DNA from: Grimontia marina
Lineage (GTDB): Bacteria; Pseudomonadota; Gammaproteobacteria; Enterobacterales; Vibrionaceae
Direction: 5' to 3'
DNA: 64,000 nt
NCBI RefSeq assembly: GCF_900060185.1
Contig: NZ_FIZY01000015.1
Span: 1-64,000, forward strand
Shown: positions 41,047 to 49,827 of the stretch, piece after piece
How the letters are laid out: each line of letters begins with the position of its first letter
Numbering within the stretch: position 1 is the stretch's first letter
Notes under the pieces: generated by a model
Seen by the model: the letters and a program-made list of their open reading frames with translations, nothing else
Told to the model about the DNA's origin: nothing
The model's database searches: none
Position numbers and translations under genes: made by a program

Positions 41047-41087
41047 GGTTATTCAGGGAGTCCCTGATGGCACTGTTGGTTATTCAG
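41047..41087. promoter_or_regulatory. direct repeats and a dyad upstream of the bufferin operon
   Basis: The decamer ggttattcag occurs at 41047-41056 and 41078-41087, 31 bases apart (about three helical turns). The first copy overlaps a perfect dyad, tcaggga-g-tccctga (41053-41067). These lie 46-86 bases before the precursor start. They could bind a metal-responsive regulator, but no known operator consensus is matched. No sigma-factor gene is in the operon. Confidence 0.5.
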
Positions 41088-41341
41088 TGCTCTTCCAAAA
41101 GGATAGGTCTCTAGCATAAAAACTTTCGTCATTACGGTTATTTTTTAAGCTTATTTTTCTTTAAATAAACAAAATTACCGCTATGCATATGATTTTATTA
41201 TTTTTAATTTTCAGGTGTTTTTTGTCTTGAAACGGTAGACGTTAAAGCGATTCATGAAGTCAGAAAGAGGCAGAAGCCGTTACAGATTCAAAAACAAGCG
41301 CAGTGCGATAAGGAGACCTGCAACTCACGACGGTTTATGGG

Positions 41342-41372
41342 TATAATCCTCAACCAGTGTATAAATAACCAG
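41342..41372 (+). promoter_or_regulatory. uvrD promoter -10 and probable LexA box
   Basis: A perfect tataat (41342-41347) is followed by gtgt-ataaataa-ccag (41357-41372), which differs from the LexA consensus ctgt-N8-acag by one base in each half. The E. coli uvrD LexA box has the same right half, ccag. The -35 (tgcaac) is weak. SOS control of uvrD is the likely meaning. Confidence 0.65.
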
Positions 41373-41382
41373 TGAATGAACG

Positions 41383-43560
41383 ATGGACGTATCCCACCTG
41401 ATTGACGGTCTGAATGACAAACAACGCGAGGCAGTGGCTGCTCAGCTTGGCAACTATCTGGTTCTGGCGGGCGCAGGCAGTGGTAAAACACGTGTGCTGG
41501 TTCATCGTATTGCCTGGTTAATGCAGGTTGAGTATGCCTCGCCGTTTTCGGTGATGGCGGTAACCTTTACCAACAAAGCCGCCGCAGAAATGCGCGGGCG
41601 TATTGAGCAGTTAATGCAGGGGACGGCCTCCGGTCTTTGGTGCGGCACTTTCCACGGTTTGTGTCACCGTATTCTCCGCGCCCACCATCTGGATGCAAAC
41701 CTGCCGCAGGACTTTCAGATCCTGGACTCAGACGATCAACAGCGTCTGCTTCGCCGCCTGATCAAAGCGCAGAATCTGGATGAAAAACATTGGCCTGCGC
41801 GTCAAGCGTCTTGGTATATCAACGCCAAGAAAGACGAAGGTCTGCGTCCTCATCACATTGATGCCCAGTTTGATCCGGTAGAGAAAACCTGGTTGCGTGT
41901 TTACGCTGCCTATCAGGAAGCGTGTGACCGCGCAGGCTTGGTGGATTTTGCGGAATTGCTGCTGCGTTGCCACGAGCTGCTGCGTGATAAAGAGCATATT
42001 CGTGAGCACTATCAAGCGCGTTTCCAGCATATTCTGGTGGACGAGTTCCAGGATACCAACAACATCCAATATGCCTGGCTGCGTATGATGGCGGGCAACA
42101 ATGCCAAAGTGATGATCGTAGGTGATGATGACCAGTCCATCTATGGTTGGCGCGGCGCGAAAATCGAGAACATCTCCCGCTTCCTTCAGGACTTCCCTGG
42201 CGCTGAAACCATCCGTCTTGAGCAGAATTACCGCTCGACCGGCAACATCCTGAAGGCGTCTAACCACCTGATTGAAAACAACGCCGAGCGCATGGGCAAG
42301 AGCCTGTGGACGGAAGGTCAGGAAGGTGAATTAATATCTGTATACAGTGCGTTTAACGAGTTGGATGAAGCCCGTTTCGTGGTGGGTAAAATCAAAGCCT
42401 GGCAAGACGAAGGCGGCGCGCTGAATGACACTGCGATTTTATACCGAAACAACGCCCAATCCCGTGTGCTTGAAGAGGCCTTGATTCAGGCAGGTCTGCC
42501 GTACCGCATTTACGGTGGTATGCGATTCTTCGAACGTCAGGAAATCAAAGATGCGCTGGCGTACCTGCGCATGATCGGTAACCGCTTTGATGATGCCGCT
42601 TTTGAGCGTGTGGTGAATACGCCAGCACGCGGCCTTGGCGATCGCACCCTCGAAACCATCCGTCTTGCTGCGCGCGACCGTGGTGCAACCATGTGGGAAG
42701 TGAGTAACCAACTGCTTGAAGAGCAGGTGCTGGCAGGCCGCGCTGCAAACTCACTGCGTCGTTTTGTCGAGCTGGTGAATGCGCTTGAAGATGACACCCG
42801 CGAAATGGCGCTATTCCAGCAAACGGACTACGTGATCCAGCACTCCGGCCTTCGCGCTATGTACGAAGCGGAGAAAGGTGAAAAAGCGCAGGCGCGCATT
42901 GATAACCTTGAGGAACTGGTTACCGCTACCCGTCAGTTTGAAGTGCCGGAAGAGGTGCAGGAAGAAATGTCGCCATTGTCGGCGTTCCTCTCTCATGCAG
43001 CGCTTGAAGCCGGTGAAGGTCAGGCGGATGAGTTTGACGATGCGGCGCAGTTGATGACACTGCACAGTGCCAAAGGCCTGGAGTTTCCCATGGTGTTCAT
43101 GGTGGGCGTGGAAGAAGGCATGTTCCCAAGTCAGATGTCGGCAGAAGAAGCCGGACGTTTGGAAGAAGAGCGTCGCCTCTGTTATGTCGGTATGACCCGT
43201 GCGATGAAAAAGCTCTACATCACTTACGCGGAGATGCGCCGAGTTTACGGCAAAGACATGTTCCACAAAGCGTCGCGATTTATCCGCGAACTGCCGGAAG
43301 ATTGCCTCGAAGAAGTGCGAATGCGCGCGAAAGTGTCGCGTCCAGCCGCAGCATCAGGGCGTTTCTCGCAAACCCAGACCCAAGAGAACTTCAACCAGAC
43401 CGGATTCTCGCTTGGACAGCGTGTGCAGCACCCGAAATTCGGTGAGGGAACCATCATCAACTTTGAAGGAAGCGGTCAACAGAGCCGGGTACAGGTGGCC
43501 TTTAACGGAGAAGGCATCAAGTGGTTGGTGACTCAATATGCCAAGCTTGAAGCAATGTAA
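41383..43560 (+). CDS. uvrD: DNA helicase II UvrD
   Basis: UvrD is the 3'-5' helicase of nucleotide excision and mismatch repair. The 725-residue protein (E. coli about 720) has LNDKQREAVAA (Q motif), Walker A LAGAGSGKTRVL (about residues 29-40), VDEFQDTNNIQY, GDDDQSIYGWRGA, LEQNYRST, LMTLHSAKGLEFPMVF and EEERRLCYVGMTRAMKKLYI, the SF1A motifs in order. A C-terminal basic/Tudor-like part (GQRVQHPKFGEGTIINFEGSG) follows. A single gene, probably LexA-controlled, next to the yigB operon. Confidence 0.97.
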   Translation: MDVSHLIDGLNDKQREAVAAQLGNYLVLAGAGSGKTRVLVHRIAWLMQVEYASPFSVMAVTFTNKAAAEMRGRIEQLMQGTASGLWCGTFHGLCHRILRAHHLDANLPQDFQILDSDDQQRLLRRLIKAQNLDEKHWPARQASWYINAKKDEGLRPHHIDAQFDPVEKTWLRVYAAYQEACDRAGLVDFAELLLRCHELLRDKEHIREHYQARFQHILVDEFQDTNNIQYAWLRMMAGNNAKVMIVGDDDQSIYGWRGAKIENISRFLQDFPGAETIRLEQNYRSTGNILKASNHLIENNAERMGKSLWTEGQEGELISVYSAFNELDEARFVVGKIKAWQDEGGALNDTAILYRNNAQSRVLEEALIQAGLPYRIYGGMRFFERQEIKDALAYLRMIGNRFDDAAFERVVNTPARGLGDRTLETIRLAARDRGATMWEVSNQLLEEQVLAGRAANSLRRFVELVNALEDDTREMALFQQTDYVIQHSGLRAMYEAEKGEKAQARIDNLEELVTATRQFEVPEEVQEEMSPLSAFLSHAALEAGEGQADEFDDAAQLMTLHSAKGLEFPMVFMVGVEEGMFPSQMSAEEAGRLEEERRLCYVGMTRAMKKLYITYAEMRRVYGKDMFHKASRFIRELPEDCLEEVRMRAKVSRPAAASGRFSQTQTQENFNQTGFSLGQRVQHPKFGEGTIINFEGSGQQSRVQVAFNGEGIKWLVTQYAKLEAM

Positions 43561-43582
43561 TTCGGGTTTAGAGCAAAAAAGG

Positions 43583-43606
43583 AAGGGTGGCATTGAGCCA
43601 CCCTTT
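43583..43606. terminator. terminator between uvrD and the DUF2780 gene
   Basis: Nine pairs (aagggtggc with gccaccctt) close an attga loop; the plus strand ends in tctgtcttt and the minus side is flanked by a T run complement. The genes converge. Confidence 0.8.
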
Positions 43607-43633
43607 CTGTCTTTGGCGTGGCGATAATTGGGA

Positions 43634-44131
43634 TTAAGCGGGCGTGCCCCAGGCACTGGCCAGATCGCTGATGAGCGAATCACTCGCGCCAGCACCTGTC
43701 AGGTGCTTCAAAATCACAGGTGAGAATTTCTGCACCATACCTGAGTCCATTCCCAACATGTTAAACACTTTGTCTACTGACTCCATGTTCGACAGGTTGC
43801 TGCCCAAATCACCCGGGATCATGCTGGTCAGTGAATCCATACCCGGTACCATTTTCAGAAGTTCGCTGCTCTGGCCTTCGCCCAATGTCTGGTAAGCCAT
43901 GGCCAGCAATGCACCGGCACCGCCTGCCGCTTGCTTGTCGTCAACACCGAGGTCGGTAGAAAGCAGAGAGGTCAGCGGGTTGCTGGCTGTTTCGCTGCTA
44001 ACGCCTTCCAACAGGTTCGACGCTTCTTTCTCGGCACTGCCCAGCAGGCTACCCAAGTCGGTCGCCTGCGCCGGGACACTCGCTGCGCCCAGAAGGGTAC
44101 ACAGCGCAATCATATTCACTTTACGCAACAT
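43634..44131 (-). CDS. DUF2780-family secreted protein, unknown function
   Basis: The 165-residue protein starts at an ATG preceded by aggag (44131), with signal MLRKVNMIALCTLLGAASVPAQA. The mature part is helical, Gly/Ala/Leu/Ser-rich (LLAMAYQTLGEGQSSELLKMVPGMDSLTSMIPG...MVQKFSPVILKHLTGAGASDSLISDLASAW), typical of DUF2780. It is presumably periplasmic. A longer frame of 10 residues upstream is rejected because it loses the ribosome site. It lies 17 bases after ggt and may be co-transcribed with it. Confidence 0.85.
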   Translation of the reverse strand: MLRKVNMIALCTLLGAASVPAQATDLGSLLGSAEKEASNLLEGVSSETASNPLTSLLSTDLGVDDKQAAGGAGALLAMAYQTLGEGQSSELLKMVPGMDSLTSMIPGDLGSNLSNMESVDKVFNMLGMDSGMVQKFSPVILKHLTGAGASDSLISDLASAWGTPA

Positions 44132-44147
44132 TCTTTTGCTCCTGGCG

Positions 44148-45920
44148 TTAATCCGCCACAACTAAACCTTCGCGCCTTGGGTCAGCTCCGCCTACCAAGG
44201 TGCCGCTATCGATAACAATACCGTGGATACCCGAGGTTAAGTCACGAATATTGACTTCATATCCCATTGCTTCAAGCGCTGGCTTGAAACTTTCTGCATC
44301 AGTCCCGGCTTCAAGATCGTAGGTGCCAAAACGGTTTATAAGGTGAGGCAGGTCGATGGCAGATTGGATGTCGAGTCCCCAATCAAGGTGCGCGACCAAG
44401 GTTTTCGCCACGTAGCCTATGATGCGGCTGCCGCCCGGTGAGCCAACGGCCATGTATGGCTTGCCATCACGCATCACGATGGTTGGCGACATGGATGAGC
44501 GGGGGCGTTTGCCCGGCTCAACGCGGTTGGCAATCGGATACCCGTTAGCGTGGGTTTTGAACGAGAAGTCTGTGAGCTCGTTGTTGAGCAGAAAGCCTCG
44601 CGTCATCAGGCGTGAGCCAAAGCCGTTCTCGATGGTAGTGGTGATAGAAACGATGTTGCCGTCTTTATCCACAATCGAGTAATGGCTGGTGGAAGGCAAC
44701 TCAATAGACTCGTCATCTGCAAGTTTTGGCGTAACGCTGGCGTAACTAAACTTGGGCTCACCCGGGTTAACCTCTTTCATGGCACCTTCTGCAGGGATCA
44801 GCGCTGCGCGAGCTTTGAGGTATTCCGGAGCCAGCAGGCCTTCTGTTGGCACTGGCACAAAATCGCTGTCGGCAATGTAGCGGCCGCGGTCTGCAAACGC
44901 CATCCGAGAGGCATCCCCAATCAAACGCCAGCTTTCGGGATTATCTTTACCCAGTGACTTCATCGGGAAGTGACTGAGTACCCCCAGAATTTGCCCCACT
45001 GTAATACCGCCTGATGTTGGTGGTCCCATGCCACAAATACGGTACTGGTGGTAAGGCGCACAAACAGGCTGGCGCTCCACAATGCGGTAATCAGCCAGAT
45101 CTTCTTTGCTCAGAATGCCCGGGTTGCCCGCGGCGTTTTGCACTGTCGCCACGATGTCGGCGGCAATCTCACCTTCGTAGAAGTTATCAATGTCTTCAGC
45201 GACCAGTTTTAAGGTATTGGCATATTCCTGATTCACCAGACGGTGACCGACAGTAAGTGGATTACCATTGTCGTCAAAGAAATACTGATAAGTGGATGGG
45301 TAACGGCGCAGTCTATCGGCATCGCCCTCAATCATACCCGCTAAACGGGGTGAGACTTCAAAGCCACTTTCTGCCACTTCAATGGCCGGCGTCAGTACTG
45401 TGCGCCATGAAAGGTTTCCAAATTTGGCGTGAGTATCGTGCATCAGGCGTAATGTGCCCGGTGTGCCGACAGAGCGCCCACCGACCACAGCATCATAGAA
45501 CTTCAGCGGCTCGCCATTTTCGTTCTGGAACAGGGTAGGCGTGGCATCTTTTGGCGCGGTTTCGCGTCCGTCAAACGTGGTGAGTGCCTGCGCATCACTG
45601 TCCCAATACACCAGCAGTGCACCGCCGCCGATACCTGAGCTTTGTGGTTCAACCAAGCCGAGGACAGTTTGTACCGCAACCATGGCATCAATCGCATTCC
45701 CGCCAGCACGCAGCATGGCTTCACCTGCTCGGGTAGCATGGGGGTTGGCAGAGGCCACCATCCACTCTTTACCTTTCACGGCTTTTCGCATCACGCTGCC
45801 GGTTGCAAGTTCTGGTGCAATCGCATCTGTGGTTTGGCCTTCAGATGTGGCGGTAGCAGGAAAAGAAAGTGCAAGGCTGAGTGCCAGTGTGGAAAGGAAC
45901 AGGGTAGGGTGTTTTTTCAT
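44148..45920 (-). CDS. ggt: gamma-glutamyltransferase (glutathione hydrolase)
   Basis: Ggt is a periplasmic enzyme that hydrolyses glutathione and other gamma-glutamyl compounds, cutting itself into two subunits. The 590-residue precursor has a signal peptide (MKKHPTLFLSTLALSLALSFPATA), GGNAIDAMVAVQTVLGLVEPQSSGIGGG, GMGPPTSGG, and the self-cleavage site with the catalytic Thr in LPSTSHYSIVDKDGNIVSITTTIENGFGSRL. The small-subunit motif SPTIV and SPGGSRII follow. Two transcription neighbours share the strand. Confidence 0.95.
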   Translation of the reverse strand: MKKHPTLFLSTLALSLALSFPATATSEGQTTDAIAPELATGSVMRKAVKGKEWMVASANPHATRAGEAMLRAGGNAIDAMVAVQTVLGLVEPQSSGIGGGALLVYWDSDAQALTTFDGRETAPKDATPTLFQNENGEPLKFYDAVVGGRSVGTPGTLRLMHDTHAKFGNLSWRTVLTPAIEVAESGFEVSPRLAGMIEGDADRLRRYPSTYQYFFDDNGNPLTVGHRLVNQEYANTLKLVAEDIDNFYEGEIAADIVATVQNAAGNPGILSKEDLADYRIVERQPVCAPYHQYRICGMGPPTSGGITVGQILGVLSHFPMKSLGKDNPESWRLIGDASRMAFADRGRYIADSDFVPVPTEGLLAPEYLKARAALIPAEGAMKEVNPGEPKFSYASVTPKLADDESIELPSTSHYSIVDKDGNIVSITTTIENGFGSRLMTRGFLLNNELTDFSFKTHANGYPIANRVEPGKRPRSSMSPTIVMRDGKPYMAVGSPGGSRIIGYVAKTLVAHLDWGLDIQSAIDLPHLINRFGTYDLEAGTDAESFKPALEAMGYEVNIRDLTSGIHGIVIDSGTLVGGADPRREGLVVAD

Positions 45921-46060
45921 TGTAATTCCTTTTAACGCCCAAACATTCGGACTTTGAGTATAGTTCGCAAAAGGAAGAGAAGAGTGTCGGATTAACGAGG
46001 CAGAAACACGGATTTTTTCCGCTATGGCAGCAAGATAGAGGATTTGTAGGGCGTAAAGGA

Positions 46061-46082
46061 AAACGGCACCTGACGGTGCCGT
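46061..46082 (-). terminator. terminator after rarD
   Basis: Arms acggcacc and ggtgccgt pair around four bases; on the minus strand the stem is followed by ttttccttt. It lies just after the rarD stop. Confidence 0.75.
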
Positions 46083-46091
46083 ATTGAGTGC

Positions 46092-46988
46092 TTATTTGCT
46101 GCGTTGCTTGCTCCGGTTTCTGACAGCATCAAAGGTAAAGATTGCCAGCGCGGTCCAGATAAAGGCAAAAGTGGTCGCTTTATCTGTCGTGAACGGCTCG
46201 TTGTAGAGGCCAACGGCCAACATGAACATCATGGTTGGGCCGATATACTGGAAAAAGCCAAGCGTCGAGAGACGTAATTTCGTCGCCGCTCCGTTAAAGC
46301 AAAGCAGTGGCAGTGTGGTCACCACGCCAGCAGCGATCAGAAGGAGGTTCAATCCCCAGCTGTTTTGCATCATGTCTGAGGTGGTGCTGCTGGCGATAAA
46401 TAGAAGGTAAATCAGCGACACAGGCATCAGCACCAGGGTTTCTATGAAAAGGCCGGTTGCGGCATCGACGTTTATCTTCTTACGCAGCAGGCCGTAGCAG
46501 CCAAAACTACAAGCCAGTACCAGCGCGACCCAGGGCAGTGAGCCAAAGGTGATGACCTGAATGGCCACGCCGAGAAATGCCAGGGTTACGGCAGCCCATT
46601 GTAGCTTTCTGAAACGCTCACCAAGGAAGACCATACCAAGCACCACATTGATAAGCGGGTTGATGTAGTAGCCGAGACTGGCATCGAGCATCAGGTCATT
46701 TTTTACCGCCCAAATGAAAATCAGCCAGTTGGCGGCGATCACCACGGCAGTGATGGTCAGAAGGCCAAGACGTTTTTTGTCTTTCAGTAACAATTTGACG
46801 CGCGCAAGGCCACTGCTGGCACGAAGAATGAGGGCTAGGAAGAAGAAAGACCAAATCACGCGGTGCACCAACACTTCCATCGGTGGTACATCGGTTAGAG
46901 CCTTAAAGTAAAGCGGAGCGACGCCCCACATGGTGTAAGCGCCCAGCGCCAGCATCACGCCGCGGCGGGTTTGTTGCGCATCATTCAC
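46092..46988 (-). CDS. rarD: RarD, EamA-family permease
   Basis: RarD is a ten-span DMT-superfamily protein reported in relation to chloramphenicol resistance; its natural substrate is unclear. The 298-residue product aligns over its length with E. coli RarD (QTRRGVMLALGAYTMWGVAPLYFKALTDVPPMEVLVHRVIWSFFF; SLGYYINPLINVVLGMVFLGERFR; LIAAGVVTTLPLLCFNGAATKLRLSTLGFFQYIGPTMMF). The start is taken as the GTG at 46988 (MNDAQQTRRG), since a frame from 47024 adds residues not found in relatives. It is divergent from recQ. Confidence 0.88.
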   Translation of the reverse strand: MNDAQQTRRGVMLALGAYTMWGVAPLYFKALTDVPPMEVLVHRVIWSFFFLALILRASSGLARVKLLLKDKKRLGLLTITAVVIAANWLIFIWAVKNDLMLDASLGYYINPLINVVLGMVFLGERFRKLQWAAVTLAFLGVAIQVITFGSLPWVALVLACSFGCYGLLRKKINVDAATGLFIETLVLMPVSLIYLLFIASSTTSDMMQNSWGLNLLLIAAGVVTTLPLLCFNGAATKLRLSTLGFFQYIGPTMMFMLAVGLYNEPFTTDKATTFAFIWTALAIFTFDAVRNRSKQRSK

Positions 46989-47265
46989 TGCGAAATCTCT
47001 ACATCTAAAAACGCTAAAGAGCAAAAACCGCCTGATGGCGGTGCGTGCAGCGAAAAATAAAGGCCTGAAGCGGATTTTTCCGGTGAAAGCCCAGCATCCA
47101 CATCATATATAAAAGTTTTTGCTGCTTTGGCCAGTATATGGACTTCCCTTTTTGAAGCACACCTTTTCTGTTGAGAAAAATTGAACTGACAGTTCGTCGT
47201 CGTTGACCTTTTATCCATGCCCCGCTGCGTTTAGAATGAGCGGCTATTCAATGATGAGAGGCTCT

Positions 47266-49116
47266 ATGACCGTTACCGATTCGGCCGAAATGACACCACC
47301 ACTGGCGCACGACGAAACTGTTCTGCAGGAAGTGTTCGGCTATCACAGTTACCGCGACGGTCAGAAAGAAATCATCGATGCCGCAGTTGGCGGGCGTGAT
47401 TCATTGGTTATCATGCCAACAGGCGGTGGCAAGAGCCTCTGTTATCAAATTCCTGCCTTGGTGCGCGATGGCCTCACCATCGTGATCTCGCCGCTGATCT
47501 CCTTGATGAAAGATCAGGTCGACCAATTGCTGGCGAATGGTGTGCAGGCCGCATGTCTTAACTCTTCGATGAATCCAGACGAGCAATCGGCCACGTGGCA
47601 ATCGCTGCGCAATGGCTCGCTCAAGCTGTTGTATGTATCGCCAGAGCGTATTCTGATGCGTGATTTCATCGAGCGCCTACACTCGGTCAACCTTGGCCTG
47701 ATTGCGGTCGATGAAGCGCACTGTATTAGTCAGTGGGGACACGACTTTCGTCCTGAGTACGCGCAACTTGGCAGCCTGAAGCAGCATTTCCTCGACGTGC
47801 CTGTGATGGCGTTGACCGCAACGGCAGACGACACCACGCGTCAGGATATCTGCCAGCGTCTGGCTCTCAATGACCCGCACATCTATCTTGGCAGTTTTGA
47901 CCGTCCGAATATCCGCTACACCTTGGTTGAAAAGCACAAGCCTCTGGCGCAATTGACCCAGTTTCTGGCAACCCAGTCCGGCCAGAGCGGTATCGTTTAC
48001 TGCAACAGCCGCAAGCGGGTCGAGCAGGTGGCAGAAAAGCTGGTTGGCAATAATATCCGCGCTGCGGCTTATCATGCAGGCATGACGAACGAGCAACGTG
48101 CCTGGGTACAGGAAGCGTTCCAGCGAGATGATGTGCAGATAGTCGTCGCGACCGTGGCATTCGGTATGGGTATTAATAAACCCAATGTGCGTTTTGTTGT
48201 GCATTACGACATTCCGCGCAATATCGAATCCTACTATCAGGAAACCGGCCGCGCCGGACGTGATGGTCTGCCCGCAGAAGCAGTGATGTTCTATGACCCG
48301 TCAGACATTGGCTGGCTGCACCGCTGTTTGGAAGAAAAACCGGATGGTCCGCAAAAGCTGGTGGAAAGCCACAAGCTCAATGCGATGGGTGCGTTTGCCG
48401 AAGCGCTGACTTGTCGCCGTCTCGTATTGCTGAATTACTTTGGTGAATACCGCGATAAGCCTTGCGGCAACTGCGATATCTGCCTTGACCCGCCGACGCT
48501 GTTTGATGGTACTGAGCAAGCGCAAAAAGCCTTGTCCTGCGTGTACCGCGTCAACCAGAATTTCGGTGTGGGCTATACGGTCGAAGTGCTGCGCGGGATG
48601 CAGAATCAGCGTATTAAGGAATACGGACACGAGAAGCTCAGCACCTATGGTCTGGGGAAAGCGTTCAGCCATGAATACTGGGTCAGCATTTTCCGTCAGC
48701 TTATCCACCGTGGTTATCTGGTGCAGAACATCGCCCGAAGCTCTGTGCTGCAATTGACCGAAGAAGCGCGTCCGGTGCTTCGCGGGGAAATTGCGCTAGA
48801 ACTTGCGGTGCCGCGATTGGGGCTGTCGCCACGTAGCAAAGCTGACAAGCTTGGTAAGCGCAACTATGACAAGAAACTGTTCGCCAAACTTCGCAAGCTC
48901 CGTAAAGCGATTGCGGATGAAGAAGACATTCCACCATACGTGGTCTTCAACGATGCCACCTTGATTGAGATGGCAGAGATGATCCCGACCTCACAAGGTG
49001 AGCTGCTGGCGGTGAACGGTGTCGGTCAGCGCAAGCTTGAAAAATACGGCAATGTATTCCTCGATGTGATTGAAGACCATATCACCCTCAATGACGATGA
49101 GCCGAGTTATGGATAA
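47266..49116 (+). CDS. recQ: ATP-dependent DNA helicase RecQ
   Basis: RecQ is a 3'-5' SF2 helicase of recombination and fork repair. The 616-residue product (E. coli 609) has Walker [110 protein letters not shown], zinc-binding cysteines ([10 protein letters not shown]), a winged helix and a C-terminal HRDC domain. The ATG at 47266 follows gagag closely; a frame beginning at 47203 is not favoured. It overlaps the next small gene by 8 bases. Confidence 0.96.
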   Translation: MTVTDSAEMTPPLAHDETVLQEVFGYHSYRDGQKEIIDAAVGGRDSLVIMPTGGGKSLCYQIPALVRDGLTIVISPLISLMKDQVDQLLANGVQAACLNSSMNPDEQSATWQSLRNGSLKLLYVSPERILMRDFIERLHSVNLGLIAVDEAHCISQWGHDFRPEYAQLGSLKQHFLDVPVMALTATADDTTRQDICQRLALNDPHIYLGSFDRPNIRYTLVEKHKPLAQLTQFLATQSGQSGIVYCNSRKRVEQVAEKLVGNNIRAAAYHAGMTNEQRAWVQEAFQRDDVQIVVATVAFGMGINKPNVRFVVHYDIPRNIESYYQETGRAGRDGLPAEAVMFYDPSDIGWLHRCLEEKPDGPQKLVESHKLNAMGAFAEALTCRRLVLLNYFGEYRDKPCGNCDICLDPPTLFDGTEQAQKALSCVYRVNQNFGVGYTVEVLRGMQNQRIKEYGHEKLSTYGLGKAFSHEYWVSIFRQLIHRGYLVQNIARSSVLQLTEEARPVLRGEIALELAVPRLGLSPRSKADKLGKRNYDKKLFAKLRKLRKAIADEEDIPPYVVFNDATLIEMAEMIPTSQGELLAVNGVGQRKLEKYGNVFLDVIEDHITLNDDEPSYG

Positions 49117-49417
49117 CCCTACTTTCCGTCTTTCCCACCATGACAGCGAAGCAGGTCGGTTGGTGCTGGCTGCAGATGCGCTGGATTTTGATAACGCCGA
49201 GCAACATCTGATGGCGTTTTGCCAACTGATTGACGCTAAGGTCACAGAAAAACAAACCGACGCGGACTTATTAAGCTGGCTTATCGACTTCGAAGGCGTG
49301 CCATTTATGCTGCGTGCCGAGCATTACAGCGCCAGTGTGTGGCTGGAAAGGCTGGGCGCAGAGGGTGACGAAGAGCTCGCCTTTATGAACAACTGGCTGT
49401 CGAAACAGCTTGGCTAA
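49109..49417 (+). CDS. small conserved-type protein coupled to recQ (probably DUF3630)
   Basis: The 102-residue acidic protein starts [45 protein letters not shown], has no signal or membrane span, and ends [14 protein letters not shown]. The ATG at 49109 overlaps the recQ stop by 8 bases, so translation is coupled. It looks like DUF3630, a family of about 100 residues in Vibrio and relatives, though this is from memory and not verified. No function is known. Confidence 0.7.
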   Translation: MDNPTFRLSHHDSEAGRLVLAADALDFDNAEQHLMAFCQLIDAKVTEKQTDADLLSWLIDFEGVPFMLRAEHYSASVWLERLGAEGDEELAFMNNWLSKQLG

Positions 49418-49448
49418 TCTTCGCCTCGAATTTCGCAATTTGTAGCAG

Positions 49449-49476
49449 TTGGCATTCGCCGGAATTGATGTATAAT
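49449..49476 (+). promoter_or_regulatory. strong sigma-70 promoter, probably for yhhQ
   Basis: ttggca (49449-49454) and tataat (49471-49476) stand 16 bases apart, a near-consensus pair. The nearest plus-strand gene is yhhQ, 350 bases away, with a MITE between. In the absence of the MITE the promoter would start about 45 bases before the riboswitch. Confidence 0.75.
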
Positions 49477-49490
49477 TCGCCACCTTATTA

Positions 49491-49754
49491 GGGGCTGTTA
49501 ACCTTTGGTGATGATTTTTGCAGCAGTTTGTGGGGATTTTATGCAAGGCAGAGGCTTCGATGTGTAGCTAGCCTATATGAGAAGCTGATAACGCAGCAGA
49601 AATTCCCCACAAACGCTGCCAGAACGGTTCTGCTCTATGCGTTTTATGCTTTGTTGAGGCGTAATTGCTTAGAATGACTAGGCGGCATACACCTCGCCGC
49701 GCCTAAAACGCTTATAGCGAGAACAAAACTTAACCACCAAAGGTCAACAGCCCC
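49491..49754. mobile_element. 264-bp MITE with 20-bp terminal inverted repeats
   Basis: Left end ggggctgttaacctttggtg (49491-49510) and the complement of the right end (49735-49754) agree at 19 of 20 bases. Both ends are flanked by ta, a possible target-site duplication. A second pair, gtttgtgggga (49526-49536) with its complement near 49604-49614, lies inside. There is no ORF of transposase size, so this is a non-autonomous element moved in trans by a transposase elsewhere. The end sequence resembles IS5-type elements (inference). It lies between a promoter and a preQ1 riboswitch. Confidence 0.85.
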
Positions 49755-49789
49755 TAGGAGCCAGATCACAGAATCTGGTGAGTTGGTAA

Positions 49790-49821
49790 TTTGGGTTCCC
49801 TCGCCCCCAATGACAAAAAGG
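49790..49821 (+). promoter_or_regulatory. preQ1-I riboswitch before yhhQ
   Basis: P1 is ttggg (49791-49795) with cccaa (49806-49810); the loop ends in cc (49804-49805), which can pair with gg (49820-49821) after an A-rich tail, tgacaaaaa. This matches the preQ1 class I pseudoknot, closely resembling the Thermoanaerobacter example. The same gg is part of the Shine-Dalgarno site aaaagg, 6 bases before the yhhQ ATG. Binding of preQ1 should hide the ribosome site. The downstream gene, a queuosine-precursor transporter, fits this ligand. Confidence 0.8.
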
Positions 49822-49827
49822 TTCACA

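Noticed and set aside
49491-49754. Complete insertion sequence
   Set aside because: Only 264 bp with no transposase ORF; called a MITE instead.
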